From NCBI GenBank assembly GCA_004296815.1, contig SCVT01000007.1:1-8510 (forward strand): a stretch of DNA of 8,510 nucleotides, in the 5' to 3' direction. Position 1 is the first letter of the stretch, and each line of letters starts with the position of its first letter. Below are positions 1-8,269 of this stretch, in pieces. This DNA comes from Reyranella sp. GTDB lineage: Bacteria > Pseudomonadota > Alphaproteobacteria > Reyranellales > Reyranellaceae. The position numbers and the translations under genes were made by a program. The notes under the pieces are model-generated. The model was not told the DNA's origin, did no database searches, and saw only the letters and a list, made by a program, of their open reading frames with translations.

Positions 1-171
1 GATGAAGCCCATGCCGCCTGCGACCTTGCAGGTCAGGGACCCTACATTGGCACCGGTGCGGCCCGACGCTTGTGGTGTGCCTGGAGCGGCAGGGCTCTGG
101 GCCTGCACAACGGCGGCGGTACCAGCCATGAACGCGACGGCAGCGGCCGTCGTCAGTAGCGATCGAAGCAT
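1..171 (-). CDS. DUF992-like secreted protein, N-terminal part
   Basis: Partial gene: 57 codons are readable before the left edge cuts it off. The start is ATG at 171-169, with an AGGAG ribosome binding site about six bases upstream. The first ~24 residues form a typical Sec signal peptide: MLRSLL, then an Ala/Val-rich hydrophobic stretch ending VVQAQ, with likely cleavage after an Ala-x-Ala-like site. A Pro/Ala/Gly-rich linker follows, then NVGSLTCKVAGGMGFI at residues 42-57. That segment resembles the opening of DUF992 proteins (pattern G-x-L-T-C-x-V-x-G-G-x-G-F), small exported proteins of unknown function common in Rhizobiales. The protein is probably periplasmic. It lies 25 bases after the 58-aa gene and may share its transcript. 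The family call rests on this short motif only. Confidence 0.72.
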   Translation of the reverse strand, partial: MLRSLLTTAAAVAFMAGTAAVVQAQSPAAPGTPQASGRTGANVGSLTCKVAGGMGFI

Positions 172-196
172 GTCGAACTCCTGTTCTGTTGGAGAG

Positions 197-373
197 TCAG
201 TCTTCCTTCTTTGCCCGCTCAATCGCCTCCAGGATCTCCGAGAGACCAATGAAATACACGACCCCCTGCTTGTGCATCTCATGCCGGATGGTCCGGATGA
301 GGCCTGCCTTGCGGATCATGAGATTGGCCAGGTCGATCTTGGCATCGCCGGATTTGGTATCCTCGTTCGTCAC
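197..373 (-). CDS. Small hypothetical protein (58 aa, GTG start)
   Basis: I do not recognise this family. The start is GTG at 373-371, chosen because AAGAGGA stands five bases upstream and no better start lies between it and the lipoprotein stop at 406. The open frame runs on upstream to 625, but that part is a shadow of the lipoprotein gene. The product is short and charged, with no signal peptide or membrane segment: a polar N-terminus, then a probably helical stretch (DLANLMIRKAGLIRTIRHEM, residues 14-33), a short beta-like VVYFI, and a second helix (SEILEAIERAKKED) to the end. It could be a small cytoplasmic regulator or adaptor, but nothing shows a function. It sits 32 bases after the lipoprotein gene and 25 bases before the DUF992-like gene, so the three probably form one transcript. 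Confidence 0.6.
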   Translation of the reverse strand: MTNEDTKSGDAKIDLANLMIRKAGLIRTIRHEMHKQGVVYFIGLSEILEAIERAKKED

Positions 374-405
374 TCGTTCCTCTTGGACTGAAGTGCCTTC
401 GGGTT

Positions 406-741
406 TCAGTAGGGTAACACTTCGCCTCGAGCCTTCAGAACGTATCCCGTGGCCCGCTGCTCCGTATCGCGCCGGATCGCAGCGGTGATCGCTGGATCTC
501 TCTTCGGATTGCTGAGGGAAATGAGCTTGTCGGTCTCGGCCTGGCAACTCAGGCTGACCGCTCGTGCGATGCTCGACGGGTCGGTGTCGCCGCTCACATA
601 GGGCACCGCGTTCTTCGCCAGGCACGCGTCCCTCGCCTGATAGGTCTTGTTGATGGTCGACACGAGCCGGGGGTCCGAATAATGCGAATTCGCAGAACAG
701 GCCCCGAGCGACAGCGTGAGGACAACGACCAGAATTCGCAT
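406..741 (-). CDS. Small predicted lipoprotein (111 aa)
   Basis: The N-terminus is a textbook lipoprotein signal: MRILVVVLTLSLGACSANS, with lipobox L12-G13-A14-C15. Ser at +2 suggests outer-membrane sorting. The mature part has ~97 residues with two further cysteines (C40 in RDACLAKNA, C66 in LSCQAET) that could form a disulfide, and predicted helices around 55-76 and 84-105. The frame is open upstream to 801, but that would place the start inside the tRNA gene and bury the signal peptide, so ATG 741-739 is preferred. An AGGAG lies ~12 bases upstream, which is rather far. The gene begins 31 bases after the 3' end of selC with no terminator between, so it may be read from the selC promoter. 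Function unknown; only the lipoprotein nature is well supported. Confidence 0.78.
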   Translation of the reverse strand: MRILVVVLTLSLGACSANSHYSDPRLVSTINKTYQARDACLAKNAVPYVSGDTDPSSIARAVSLSCQAETDKLISLSNPKRDPAITAAIRRDTEQRATGYVLKARGEVLPY

Positions 742-772
742 CGGTTGCCTGAACTCCTGAGGCAGATATGGA

Positions 773-868
773 TGGCGGAAGAGAGTGGGAGTCGAACCCA
801 CTAAGAACCGGCTAACGGCCCTCTCTGGCTTTGAAGGCCAGCCGCCCCACCGGGAGCGCTTCCCCTCC
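773..868 (-). tRNA. selC: Selenocysteine tRNA, anticodon TCA
   Basis: The 96-base gene folds as a bacterial tRNA-Sec. The 8-bp acceptor stem pairs GGAGGGGA with TCTCTTCC and contains two G-U pairs. The D stem has 6 bp (CGCTCC/GGGGCG). The anticodon stem CTGGC/GCCAG encloses loop CTTCAAA, with anticodon TCA at 834-832 reading UGA. A long variable arm of about 8 bp follows, then a 5-bp T stem (GTGGG/CCCAC) around TTCGACT. The discriminator is G and CCA is encoded (775-773). The 8+5 acceptor/T helix and the long extra arm separate it from tRNA-Ser and from tRNA-Trp suppressor types. It would be charged with serine by SerRS, converted by SelA and delivered by SelB, both encoded nearby. An 11-base stretch of the anticodon arm and D-stem end closely matches E. 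coli selC from memory. Confidence 0.97.
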
Positions 869-875
869 GCGGCGG

Positions 876-904
876 ATAATTCCCCATAACCCGCGCGGTG
901 TCAC
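876..904 (-). promoter_or_regulatory. Candidate selC promoter
   Basis: On the minus strand a GTGACA box (904-899, five of six matches to TTGACA) lies 17 bases before AATTAT (881-876, four of six matches to TATAAT). Seven bases then separate the -10 box from the first base of mature selC at 868. Spacing and position fit a sigma-70-type promoter whose transcript starts at or just before the tRNA 5' end. It falls in the 75-base gap shared with the divergent VOC gene, for which I see no convincing promoter. This is a motif match only. Confidence 0.42.
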
Positions 905-943
905 GCGTCGTGCTAGGATGGATTATCGAAGGAAATCAACGCC

Positions 944-1294
944 ATGACTATCGAACTGAAATACGTCATCGCCAACGTGTCCGACCTGCCCGCAGCCGTC
1001 GCCTTCTGGCGCGACACCGTCGGACTGAAGCTCAAGTTCCAGACGCCCGAATGGGCCGAATTCGATACTGGCGCAACCCGTCTTGCCTTGCAGCCGGCCT
1101 CGCCCGCGAACCCGGCAGGGACCTGGCAGCCCGGCCTGCGTGTGCCCGATCTTGCCAACAAGCGCGCCGATCTGGCCGCGCGCGGCGTCGAGCTCGGCGC
1201 AGCGCCACACGAGGAGCATGGCTTCTTGCTTTCGCTTTTCGCTGGTCCCGACGGCGCGCCAGTAAGCCTCAGCGGCCCGGCGCCTAAGGCGTAG
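944..1294 (+). CDS. VOC/glyoxalase-fold protein (116 aa)
   Basis: A single-module vicinal oxygen chelate protein, the superfamily of glyoxalase I, extradiol dioxygenases and bleomycin/fosfomycin resistance proteins. The beta-alpha-beta-beta-beta pattern is visible: KYVIANVSDLPAAVAFWRDTVGLKL (residues 6-30; strand, then the helix of the fold), WAEFDTGATRLALQP (37-51), LRVPDLANKRADLAARGVEL (65-84), and a final FAGPDGAPVSLSG (99-111). Most enzymatic members end that motif with DPDGN-x-x-E, where Glu is a metal ligand; here the position is Ser, so metal catalysis is doubtful and binding or sequestration is possible. The start ATG has AAGGAAA ten bases upstream. It is the only plus-strand gene here, divergent from selC and overlapping the 3' end of selB by 11 bases. 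No link to selenium is evident. Substrate unknown. Confidence 0.85.
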   Translation: MTIELKYVIANVSDLPAAVAFWRDTVGLKLKFQTPEWAEFDTGATRLALQPASPANPAGTWQPGLRVPDLANKRADLAARGVELGAAPHEEHGFLLSLFAGPDGAPVSLSGPAPKA

Positions 1295-3182
1295 GCGGCG
1301 GACCGTACTGACCGATCTTCTGCGGCACGGCGCGGCGCATGTCGCCGCGTCGGATCGTGATGCCGTGGCGATCGAAGAACTCGAGGATCTGGATGGCGAC
1401 CTTCCGGCCGTTATCGAGCTTGTCGCGGAACTCGGCCGCCGTGAAATCGCGACCGAACCCGTTGGCGATCCCGACCATCTCGGCCACCACGGGCCGCAGG
1501 AAGTAGTGGTCCGGTGCGAGTTCCACGACGCGCCCCAGCTTGGCCAGCCTCTGAAGCAGCTTGCGCGTGTCGGTCTCCGGCACGCGGTACGCTTCGGCAA
1601 AGTCACGGACCCTCGGCGGCTTGAAGCGGTCACGCACCATCTCCGACGAGATCTTCTGCCATAGCGCCTCGTCACGCGCGCCGAGCTTCAACGAGTGTCC
1701 GGGAATCCGCAGGAAGGCGCCATCGACGGTCACCTTTTTGGCCTGAATCCCCTGGTCGAGCAGCGCCTTGAACACTGGTGAGGGCCAGCGACGCTTCAGG
1801 GTGAGGCGTAAACGCTCGGTCTGCAGGCCCGGCGCATCGGGCTTCGATTCATGGAATGCCTTGAGCGTCGAGACGACGTCCTCGCGCGCCTCGGCGAGCG
1901 TCGCGGCGAGAAAGCCGAAGCTTTCGAGCTTTGCGCCGTTCGCCTCTACCAGCAGCCTGTCGACTTCGGCTGGGCGCAGGTTGCGCGACAGGCCGAACCG
2001 GTCGAGATCGACATAGCCGGCCTGCAGAGCAAGCAGTCGCGACAGGGCCAAGGCATCATCCTCGGCGAGCGCCGTCAGCTCGGCGAGCCGTCTTTCGGCG
2101 CGGCGGTTACGCGGTGGGCCATAGGGATCGATCGTCGTGCCGCCGGCCACCGTCCGGGTTGCCGACGGATCGCGCAGGATCAGTCGGTCGCCGGCGAGCG
2201 CGCCAACCTTCTCGTCGAGGACGACCTGCGCCAGCATCGTGTCGCCCGGCGCGAGCTTGTCGCCCTCCAGCAGTGCCACCCGGCCCATGACATGAGCCGA
2301 GCCGAGATGGACGTGGACGGGCGACCAGTGCCTCAGCGCCTGCGCTTCCGAGGCCAGCAGGCTCAGCTTCACGTCGATGCGGTCGGTCGGCGCGTGGAGC
2401 TCCGGGCTCACCACCCACTCGCCGCGGCTGATTGCGTCCTTCGAAAGCCGCGGACCGGTCAGGTTGAGAGCGCAGCGTTCACCGGCGCGGCCGACTTCAG
2501 CGGGCCGGTTCTGCGCATGGAGCGAACGCACGCGCGCTTCGAGACCCGAGGGTGTGAGCAACAGGCGGTCGTCGACTCTGATCTCGCCGGCGTGGACCGT
2601 ACCGGTCACGACGACGCCGGCGCCCGGCAACACGAAGCAGCGATCGACCGCAAGACGCGCGAAACCCGCCGCTGCCTTGCCGCTCTCTCCCAAAGCCAGC
2701 AGCTTGGTCTTCAGTTCGTCCAGGCCTTGCCCGGTGACTGCCGACACGGGAATGATCTCGGAGCCGGCCAGCGACGTCGCCCCGAGCAGCGTCTCGATCT
2801 CCGCCATGCGCTCGAGTATCTGGTCGTCGTTCGCGAGATCAGCCTTGGTCAGGGCGACGATGCCGCGATCGAGCCCGAGTTGGTCGAGTATCTGCAGATG
2901 CTCGACGGTCTGCGGCTTGATGCCTTCGGCCGCCGACACAACAAGCAGCGCGGCATCGATGCCCGTGGCGCCGGCCAGCATGTTGTGCACGAAGCGCTCG
3001 TGGCCCGGCACGTCGACGAAGCCGAGCTGGCGGCCGTCACCCAGGTCGCTGTAGGCGTAGCCAAGATCGATGGTGATGCCGCGCGCCTTCTCCTCCTTGA
3101 GGCGGTCGGCATCCACGCCGGTCAACGCCTTCACCAGCGCCGTCTTGCCGTGGTCGATATGGCCCGCGGTCCCGACGATCAT
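1284..3182 (-). CDS. selB: Selenocysteine-specific elongation factor SelB
   Basis: SelB is the EF-Tu-like GTPase that binds Sec-tRNA(Sec) and a SECIS hairpin in mRNA and inserts Sec at UGA. The product is 632 aa, close to the 614 of E. coli. The N-terminal GTPase domain shows GHIDHGKT (7-14), RGITID (34-39), DVPGHE (57-62), TKAD (112-115) and the SA motif (147-148). Two beta-barrel domains follow to about residue 370, then four winged-helix units to the C-terminus. The last unit contains [23 protein letters not shown], typical of the SECIS-binding end. The frame is open ~78 codons upstream, but ATG 3182-3180 is chosen because [14 protein letters not shown] is where SelB proteins start and it forms an ATGA overlap with the stop of the Sel1-repeat gene, suggesting translational coupling. 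The stop overlaps the convergent VOC gene by 11 bases. Confidence 0.97.
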   Translation of the reverse strand: MIVGTAGHIDHGKTALVKALTGVDADRLKEEKARGITIDLGYAYSDLGDGRQLGFVDVPGHERFVHNMLAGATGIDAALLVVSAAEGIKPQTVEHLQILDQLGLDRGIVALTKADLANDDQILERMAEIETLLGATSLAGSEIIPVSAVTGQGLDELKTKLLALGESGKAAAGFARLAVDRCFVLPGAGVVVTGTVHAGEIRVDDRLLLTPSGLEARVRSLHAQNRPAEVGRAGERCALNLTGPRLSKDAISRGEWVVSPELHAPTDRIDVKLSLLASEAQALRHWSPVHVHLGSAHVMGRVALLEGDKLAPGDTMLAQVVLDEKVGALAGDRLILRDPSATRTVAGGTTIDPYGPPRNRRAERRLAELTALAEDDALALSRLLALQAGYVDLDRFGLSRNLRPAEVDRLLVEANGAKLESFGFLAATLAEAREDVVSTLKAFHESKPDAPGLQTERLRLTLKRRWPSPVFKALLDQGIQAKKVTVDGAFLRIPGHSLKLGARDEALWQKISSEMVRDRFKPPRVRDFAEAYRVPETDTRKLLQRLAKLGRVVELAPDHYFLRPVVAEMVGIANGFGRDFTAAEFRDKLDNGRKVAIQILEFFDRHGITIRRGDMRRAVPQKIGQYGPPPTP

Positions 3183-3935
3183 GGCAGCGCCTCGCCGGCC
3201 CGGCGTTCGGCCTCCGCGCGTTGCGATGCCCTGGCATGGGCGCGCGCCTCCTTGAGGAAGCCGGCAGCGAGCTCGCCGGCGCCCCCCTGCTGGGCCCGCA
3301 TCAGCCAATGGATGGCCTCGACGACGTCGCGCGGGACGCCCTTGCCCGCGAGATAGGCCGCGCCCAGCATCGCTTGCGCCTCGGCATGTCCCAGCCGTGC
3401 GGCACGGCTCCACCACATGGCTGCCGTCTCGGGATCGCGCTCAACACCGAGCGCGTTGTGATGGATGTCGCCCAGCCGGGCCATCGCGCCGACGCTGCCC
3501 TGCGCGGCGGCCTTCTCTGCCCACACTCGCGCGCCGAGATAGTCCTGAGCGCAGCCGCCACCGATCAGCTTCATCCAGGACAGCATGTCCTGCGCCTCGG
3601 CATCATCCTGCTCGGCGGCCTGCTCGTACCACGACGACGCCTGTTCCTGGTCCTGCGGCACGCCCCAGCCTTCGTAGTAGCAGAGAGCCAGGTTGCGCTG
3701 GCCGCCTGGATCGCCCTGCTCAGCGGCGAGGCGCAGCCACGACACGGCCTTGTCGAGGTCGCGCTCGACTCCACGGCCTTCGAGGAACGCTGCGCCCATG
3801 TTGCTCTGCGCCCGGGCAAGGCCGCCCTGAGCCAGCGGTGCCCAGAGGTCAAGCGCGATGCCATAGTCACCGGCCTTCCATGCGACCAACGCCTCGGCCA
3901 TGCGCGTCTCCGGCGATGGCGTCCGGTCGAGAAGC

Positions 3936-3952
<17 letters not shown>
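3179..3952 (-). CDS. Sel1-repeat (TPR-like) protein between selA and selB
   Basis: A 257-aa protein with about five Sel1-like repeats (roughly 46-81, 82-117, 118-153 degenerate, 154-189, 190-225). The repeat signature A-x-x-x-L-G-x-x-Y-x-x-G-x-G-V-x-x-D-x-x-x-A-x-x-W-x-x-x-A-A-x-x-G shows clearly in [28 protein letters not shown] and [14 protein letters not shown]. Such helical solenoids act as protein-protein scaffolds. There is no signal peptide or membrane segment, so it is probably cytoplasmic, unlike many exported Sel1 proteins. The last 25 residues are Ala/Arg/Glu-rich helix. It overlaps selA by 17 bases and selB by four (ATGA), so it is translated with both. Its start ATG lies inside selA with no strong ribosome binding site, which fits coupling. 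The family name comes from a nematode gene and is unrelated to selenium; a role in Sec synthesis is inferred from position only. Confidence 0.9.
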
Positions 3953-5324
<1,372 letters not shown>

Positions 5325-5342
5325 GGGTCAGTTCCCCACGAG

Positions 5343-5373
5343 AACAGGGCCGGACACCCCGTCCGGCGCTGTC
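5343..5373 (-). promoter_or_regulatory. Strong hairpin in the selA leader (regulatory element or flp terminator)
   Basis: On the minus strand, 7 bp of GCCGGAC/GTCCGGC close a GGGGT loop (loop at 5360-5356). Below a C-C mismatch the stem continues for four pairs plus a G-U (GACAG with CTGTT). It ends 18 bases before the selA GTG and 53 bases after the pilin stop. The 3' flank is only TTCTCG, a poor U-tract, so a simple terminator is possible but not typical. E. coli selAB is known to have a SECIS-like hairpin in its leader through which SelB lowers selA translation. Position and G-rich loop invite that comparison, but I see a C-C mismatch rather than the bulged U of the E. coli SECIS. Confidence 0.5.
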
Positions 5374-5425
5374 GAGGATGGCTCAGCGGTGGCAGCCGAT
5401 CAATGACCGGCGAAGCCTCCGAAGA

Positions 5426-5557
5426 CTACTGACCGACCGCCGCGACGGCGATGCGGACCGCAACCAGGACGGCCGAAGCCGACAGACCGATCAGGAGAGC
5501 GAACTGCGTCGACGAGACGCCGCGGTCGTTCTGCAGGAGCGCACGAATGAACGTCAT
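5426..5557 (-). CDS. Orphan Flp-type pilin (43 aa)
   Basis: A very short protein with the architecture of Flp/Fap pilins from Tad systems: a 13-residue charged leader ending NDRG, a prepilin cleavage point G13-V14, then a hydrophobic helix VSSTQFALLIGLSASAVLVA (14-33) to the C-terminus. Flp consensus after cleavage is A-T-A-I-E-Y-A-L-I, so Q18 replaces the nearly invariant Glu at mature position 5, which normally helps methylation and assembly. The mature peptide would be only 30 residues. The start is ATG 5557-5555 with GGGGA close upstream; a GTG at 5623 is in frame but would put extra residues before a leader that already looks complete. No other tad gene is in the window. It lies between fdhE and selA, downstream of a structured leader. 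It may assemble with a Tad pilus encoded elsewhere, or be inactive. Confidence 0.75.
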   Translation of the reverse strand: MTFIRALLQNDRGVSSTQFALLIGLSASAVLVAVRIAVAAVGQ

Positions 5558-5789
5558 GGAAATCCCCAAGTCTTGAACCCCGCCGGCCGGGAGCGAACCC
5601 CTTCGCTCCGTGTTGGCCAGCACCCTCGCCCTGCCCCTCGGGGCAAAGCATCAATCCCACACTTGAACTCTCTTGCCGCTCCGCCCGGGACCCCTCCCGT
5701 GCGGCGCGGAAGTCATATACGCGATCCGATCGTATCTGCGGTGTCGGGATCGCCTTGGGTTGGTATCAATTGTTTCAGATGAGGGTGGA
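5558..5789 (-). other. 232-base intergenic leader with three hairpins
   Basis: No gene is evident on either strand. On the minus strand it holds three short GC-rich hairpins. GGAGCGAA-GGGG-TTCGCTCC (5609-5590) is a perfect 8-bp stem with its inner end 33 bases from the pilin ATG. TGCCC-CGAG-GGGCA is at 5645-5632. CGGGA-GGGG-TCCCG is at 5699-5686. None is followed by a T-run, so they do not look like intrinsic terminators. A weak imperfect repeat (ATACG...CGTAT) lies near 5720-5740, after fdhE. I find no convincing -35/-10 pair. The stretch is most likely the 5' leader of the pilin mRNA; a small RNA is an alternative. Confidence 0.45.
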
Positions 5790-6761
5790 TCAACCTTCCG
5801 GCTGTTCCATCACGCCCAGGACGAAGGGATTGGGCACGCGGGCGAAGCCCTCCTCGCCCACCAGCACGTCGAACCCCAGCGACCCGAGGTCGTCGGCCAG
5901 CGCTTCCAGGGCTTTCATGCTCTCCAGATAGAAGACCTTGGAATAGCCCTGGCAGGACTCGCAGCACTCCGCCCGGAGATAGGTCGTCCCCGCTAGGTTA
6001 CGGAAGGAGATCTTCTCGGTGCTGCCGCAATGGACGCAACGCACCCGGACGAACCGCCAGGACGTGGCGCACAGCGAGCAATGCAGGTGGCGATGGCCGA
6101 ACTTGGTGCCGCCGGGGGAGACGATGCCTGCCACCGGCGGCGAGCCGCAAGCCGGGCAGGTCCCCTGGTCGCCATCACCACCACCGAGATCTGCGACGTC
6201 GAGCAGCGCCGCCATACGGGTCCAGGCGACCTGCAGCGCTGCCGCCACGAAGACCGCCTTTCCGGCCTCTGCGGGAGGCACTGTACCTTCGAGGAATTGA
6301 TCGGCCAGCGTCTCGAGATCGGCTTCGGAGACCCCTTCGAGGGCCTTGCAGGCCTCCGCGGCAGGCGCCGGCAGCGTCGCGCGGTCAACCTCGGCCAGGA
6401 TATGCGACAGGGCGGCTCGCCAGCTGCCGTCCCGCTTCCAGAGTTCGGGATCGAGCGGCGCGCGCCTGACGAGCTTGGCTTTGGCGACCTCCGCAGCGCC
6501 CGGCAGCGAGCCCGGCGGCAACGCGCGCAGGGCCGACTCCTGGGCCACGACGATGGCCGAGATCATCGACAGGAAGCCCTGCAACTCGTGCCCCTCGGCC
6601 AGCGCCTTCAGCCGTTCGGCGCGGCGTCCGAAGACCATCGAGAGATCGGGCAGTCGAACGGGCTCGCTCTGTGCGACCTCGCCCAGCGTGCTCTCGCCAT
6701 AGCCTTGAGGAGGTGGGTTCGAAGGACCGCTCAGGGCTTCCCGACTTCCTGACGGAACCAT
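5790..6761 (-). CDS. fdhE: Formate dehydrogenase accessory protein FdhE
   Basis: FdhE is a cytoplasmic rubredoxin-like iron protein needed for active respiratory formate dehydrogenase; in E. coli it binds the catalytic subunit before export. The product is 323 aa (E. coli 309). The N-terminal helical half contains FGRRAERLKALAEGH (44-58). The C-terminal half carries four CxxC metal-binding pairs: C202/C205, C228/C231, C242/C245 and C267/C270, in the family context CPACGSPP...HLHCSLC...RVRCVHC...CESC. It ends with EGFARVPNPF, matching the E. coli end (EGYARSSINPF). The start is uncertain: ATG 6761 overlaps the gamma gene by 31 bases and has no clear ribosome binding site, but the next in-frame ATG (residue 42) would remove sequence before the conserved RRAERL. 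It closes the formate dehydrogenase operon. Confidence 0.95.
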   Translation of the reverse strand: MVPSGSREALSGPSNPPPQGYGESTLGEVAQSEPVRLPDLSMVFGRRAERLKALAEGHELQGFLSMISAIVVAQESALRALPPGSLPGAAEVAKAKLVRRAPLDPELWKRDGSWRAALSHILAEVDRATLPAPAAEACKALEGVSEADLETLADQFLEGTVPPAEAGKAVFVAAALQVAWTRMAALLDVADLGGGDGDQGTCPACGSPPVAGIVSPGGTKFGHRHLHCSLCATSWRFVRVRCVHCGSTEKISFRNLAGTTYLRAECCESCQGYSKVFYLESMKALEALADDLGSLGFDVLVGEEGFARVPNPFVLGVMEQPEG

Positions 6762-7360
6762 TTACGGTGGTGCTTCCAACTCCACCCGCGTGTCACCGAC
6801 CCGCGCGTCATAGCCCGTAGTGTACCCTTCACCCAGATTGCCGCATAGACGTGGACGATCCAGATCAGGATGGCACCGATCGCGCAGAGCGCATGGACGA
6901 CGGCCGACAGCCTCTTCTGGTCGATCGAAGTGTATTCCTCGAAGTAGACATCCCACAGCGCGAGGCCGCTGCCGAACAAGAGCAGAATCAGGATGCTCTG
7001 GCCCCAGAAGACGAGCTTCTGGCCTGCATTATACTTGCCGAGCTCAGGCATCCCTTCTTCGTTGTTGTTGATGACCTTGCCCAGGTTCTTCATCCAGACC
7101 GTGTCTTCCTTGGTCCAGAAGTTCAAGGTGAAGAACCGGAAGAACAGGCCGAGAAAGCTGATCGCCAGCACGACGCCGATCCAGGGATGAACGGCGCGTG
7201 TCATCTGACCACCGCCGAACAGGTGCGTCAGGAAGAACAGCGAAGGGTGGAACAGCGCGAGCCCGCTGAGCGCGAGCAACACGAGCGACACCGCGGTGAC
7301 CCAGTGATTGATCCGGGCGGCCGTCGTGTAACGGGCGACGACGTTCTTGTCCTCGCTCAT
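6731..7360 (-). CDS. fdoI: Formate dehydrogenase gamma subunit (cytochrome b556)
   Basis: This is the membrane anchor of the FdnGHI/FdoGHI complex, which takes electrons from the beta subunit and reduces quinone. The product is 209 aa, the usual length. Four membrane helices are visible at about 20-38, 57-77, 117-136 and 152-175. The four expected haem-b histidines are present: H19 (RINHW), H58 (AVHPW), H156 (VVHAL) and H170 (IVHVY), one residue later than the ligands I recall for E. coli FdnI. The motif [17 protein letters not shown], in the cytoplasmic loop between helices 2 and 3, is also typical. The start ATG forms an ATGA overlap with the stop of the beta gene, so translation is coupled. 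Nothing unusual in it. The fdoI rather than fdnI symbol is a convention here; the sequence does not decide between them. Confidence 0.95.
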   Translation of the reverse strand: MSEDKNVVARYTTAARINHWVTAVSLVLLALSGLALFHPSLFFLTHLFGGGQMTRAVHPWIGVVLAISFLGLFFRFFTLNFWTKEDTVWMKNLGKVINNNEEGMPELGKYNAGQKLVFWGQSILILLLFGSGLALWDVYFEEYTSIDQKRLSAVVHALCAIGAILIWIVHVYAAIWVKGTLRAMTRGSVTRGWSWKHHRKWFRQEVGKP

Positions 7361-8256
7361 GCGCCCTTGCCTTTCGCCAGATCGTCGCCCTTGCGCTCAT
7401 CTGCCTCGGAGACCTCGTTCGGCCCCTTGGAGATGTAGTGCAGGAAGCCGAACACGCCGGCGAACGCGATCGCCGCCAACGAGAGTGGCTTCATCACACC
7501 CTTCCACAATCCGACCAGCGGGCTGATCTTCGGATCGTCCGGCAGGCCGGCATAGAGCGATGGCTTGTCGGCGTGATGCAGCACGTACATCACGTGCGTA
7601 CCGCCGACGCCCGGCGGGTTGTAGAGGCCCGCCTTCTGGTAGCCGCGCGACTTCAGGTCGGTGATCCGCTTCTCCGCGTGGACGATCATGTCCTCCTTGG
7701 AGCCGAAGTAGATCGCCTGCGTCGGGCAGGCCTTGGCGCAGGCCGGCGCCTGGCCGACCGCGACGCGGTCGGAGCAGAGCGTGCACTTGTAGGCCTTGCG
7801 GTCGACCTTGGAGATGCGCGGCACGTTGAAGGGGCAGCCCTTCACGCAATAGCCGCAACCGATGCAGTTCTCCGAGACGAAGTCGACGATGCCGTTGGTG
7901 TACTGCACGATGGCGCCCGGCGCCGGGCAGGCCTTGAGGCAGCCCGGGTCGTCGCAATGCATGCAGCCGTCCTTGCGGATCAGCCATTCGAGATCGTCGC
8001 CCTTCTCGTACTCGGTGAATTTCATCACCGTCCACGAGGTCGGCGTGAGGTCGACCGGGTTGTCGTAGGTGCCTTCGAAGTAGCCGACCGGCGCCTGGAG
8101 ATCGTTCCAGGCGAGGCAGGCCGTCTGGCAGGCTTTGCAGCCGATGCACTTGGAGACGTCGATCAGCTTGGCGACCTCGACCGTCTTGCGCACCTGTGGC
8201 GGCGGTTCGGTCGAGGCGGAGCGGCGGCGGATGTCGAGGGATTGCAGCGTTGCCAT
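7357..8256 (-). CDS. fdoH: Formate dehydrogenase beta subunit, iron-sulfur protein
   Basis: This is the electron-transfer subunit (also called FdxH) between the catalytic alpha subunit and the cytochrome b. The product is 299 aa. It has sixteen cysteines in four ferredoxin-type sets for four [4Fe-4S] clusters: C37/C40/C43/C47, C98/C101/C106/C110, C131/C134/C137/C141 and C158/C161/C173/C177. A single membrane helix at about 257-275 ([17 protein letters not shown]) anchors it, as in FdnH. No signal peptide is seen, which fits export together with the Tat-targeted alpha subunit. The start ATG 8256-8254 has a strong GAGGGAGGG site just upstream and lies 13 bases after the alpha stop. The N-terminal tail ([15 protein letters not shown]) is somewhat longer than I recall for E. 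coli. Confidence 0.96.
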   Translation of the reverse strand: MATLQSLDIRRRSASTEPPPQVRKTVEVAKLIDVSKCIGCKACQTACLAWNDLQAPVGYFEGTYDNPVDLTPTSWTVMKFTEYEKGDDLEWLIRKDGCMHCDDPGCLKACPAPGAIVQYTNGIVDFVSENCIGCGYCVKGCPFNVPRISKVDRKAYKCTLCSDRVAVGQAPACAKACPTQAIYFGSKEDMIVHAEKRITDLKSRGYQKAGLYNPPGVGGTHVMYVLHHADKPSLYAGLPDDPKISPLVGLWKGVMKPLSLAAIAFAGVFGFLHYISKGPNEVSEADERKGDDLAKGKGA

Positions 8257-8269
8257 GATCAGCCCTCCC

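Noticed and set aside
406..801. Longer lipoprotein start at 801
   Set aside because: It would start inside the T arm of selC and put 20 residues before a perfect lipoprotein signal peptide.
923..1675. 250-codon minus-strand frame overlapping the selB end and VOC gene
   Set aside because: Part of it is an Arg/Ser-rich out-of-frame reading of selB and the rest is antisense to the VOC gene. There is no sign of a selB frameshift, since selB itself reads through to a normal C-terminus.
1851..3356. 501-codon open frame on the plus strand
   Set aside because: It lies wholly antisense to selB and the Sel1-repeat gene, whose motifs are unmistakable. High GC content makes long antisense frames common. 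The translation resembles no family I know and is low in complexity (Arg, Gln, Ala).
5715..5745. Inverted repeat ATACG...CGTAT after fdhE as an operon terminator
   Set aside because: The stem is only five pairs, or four with a bulge in the other folding, and no T-run follows on the minus strand.
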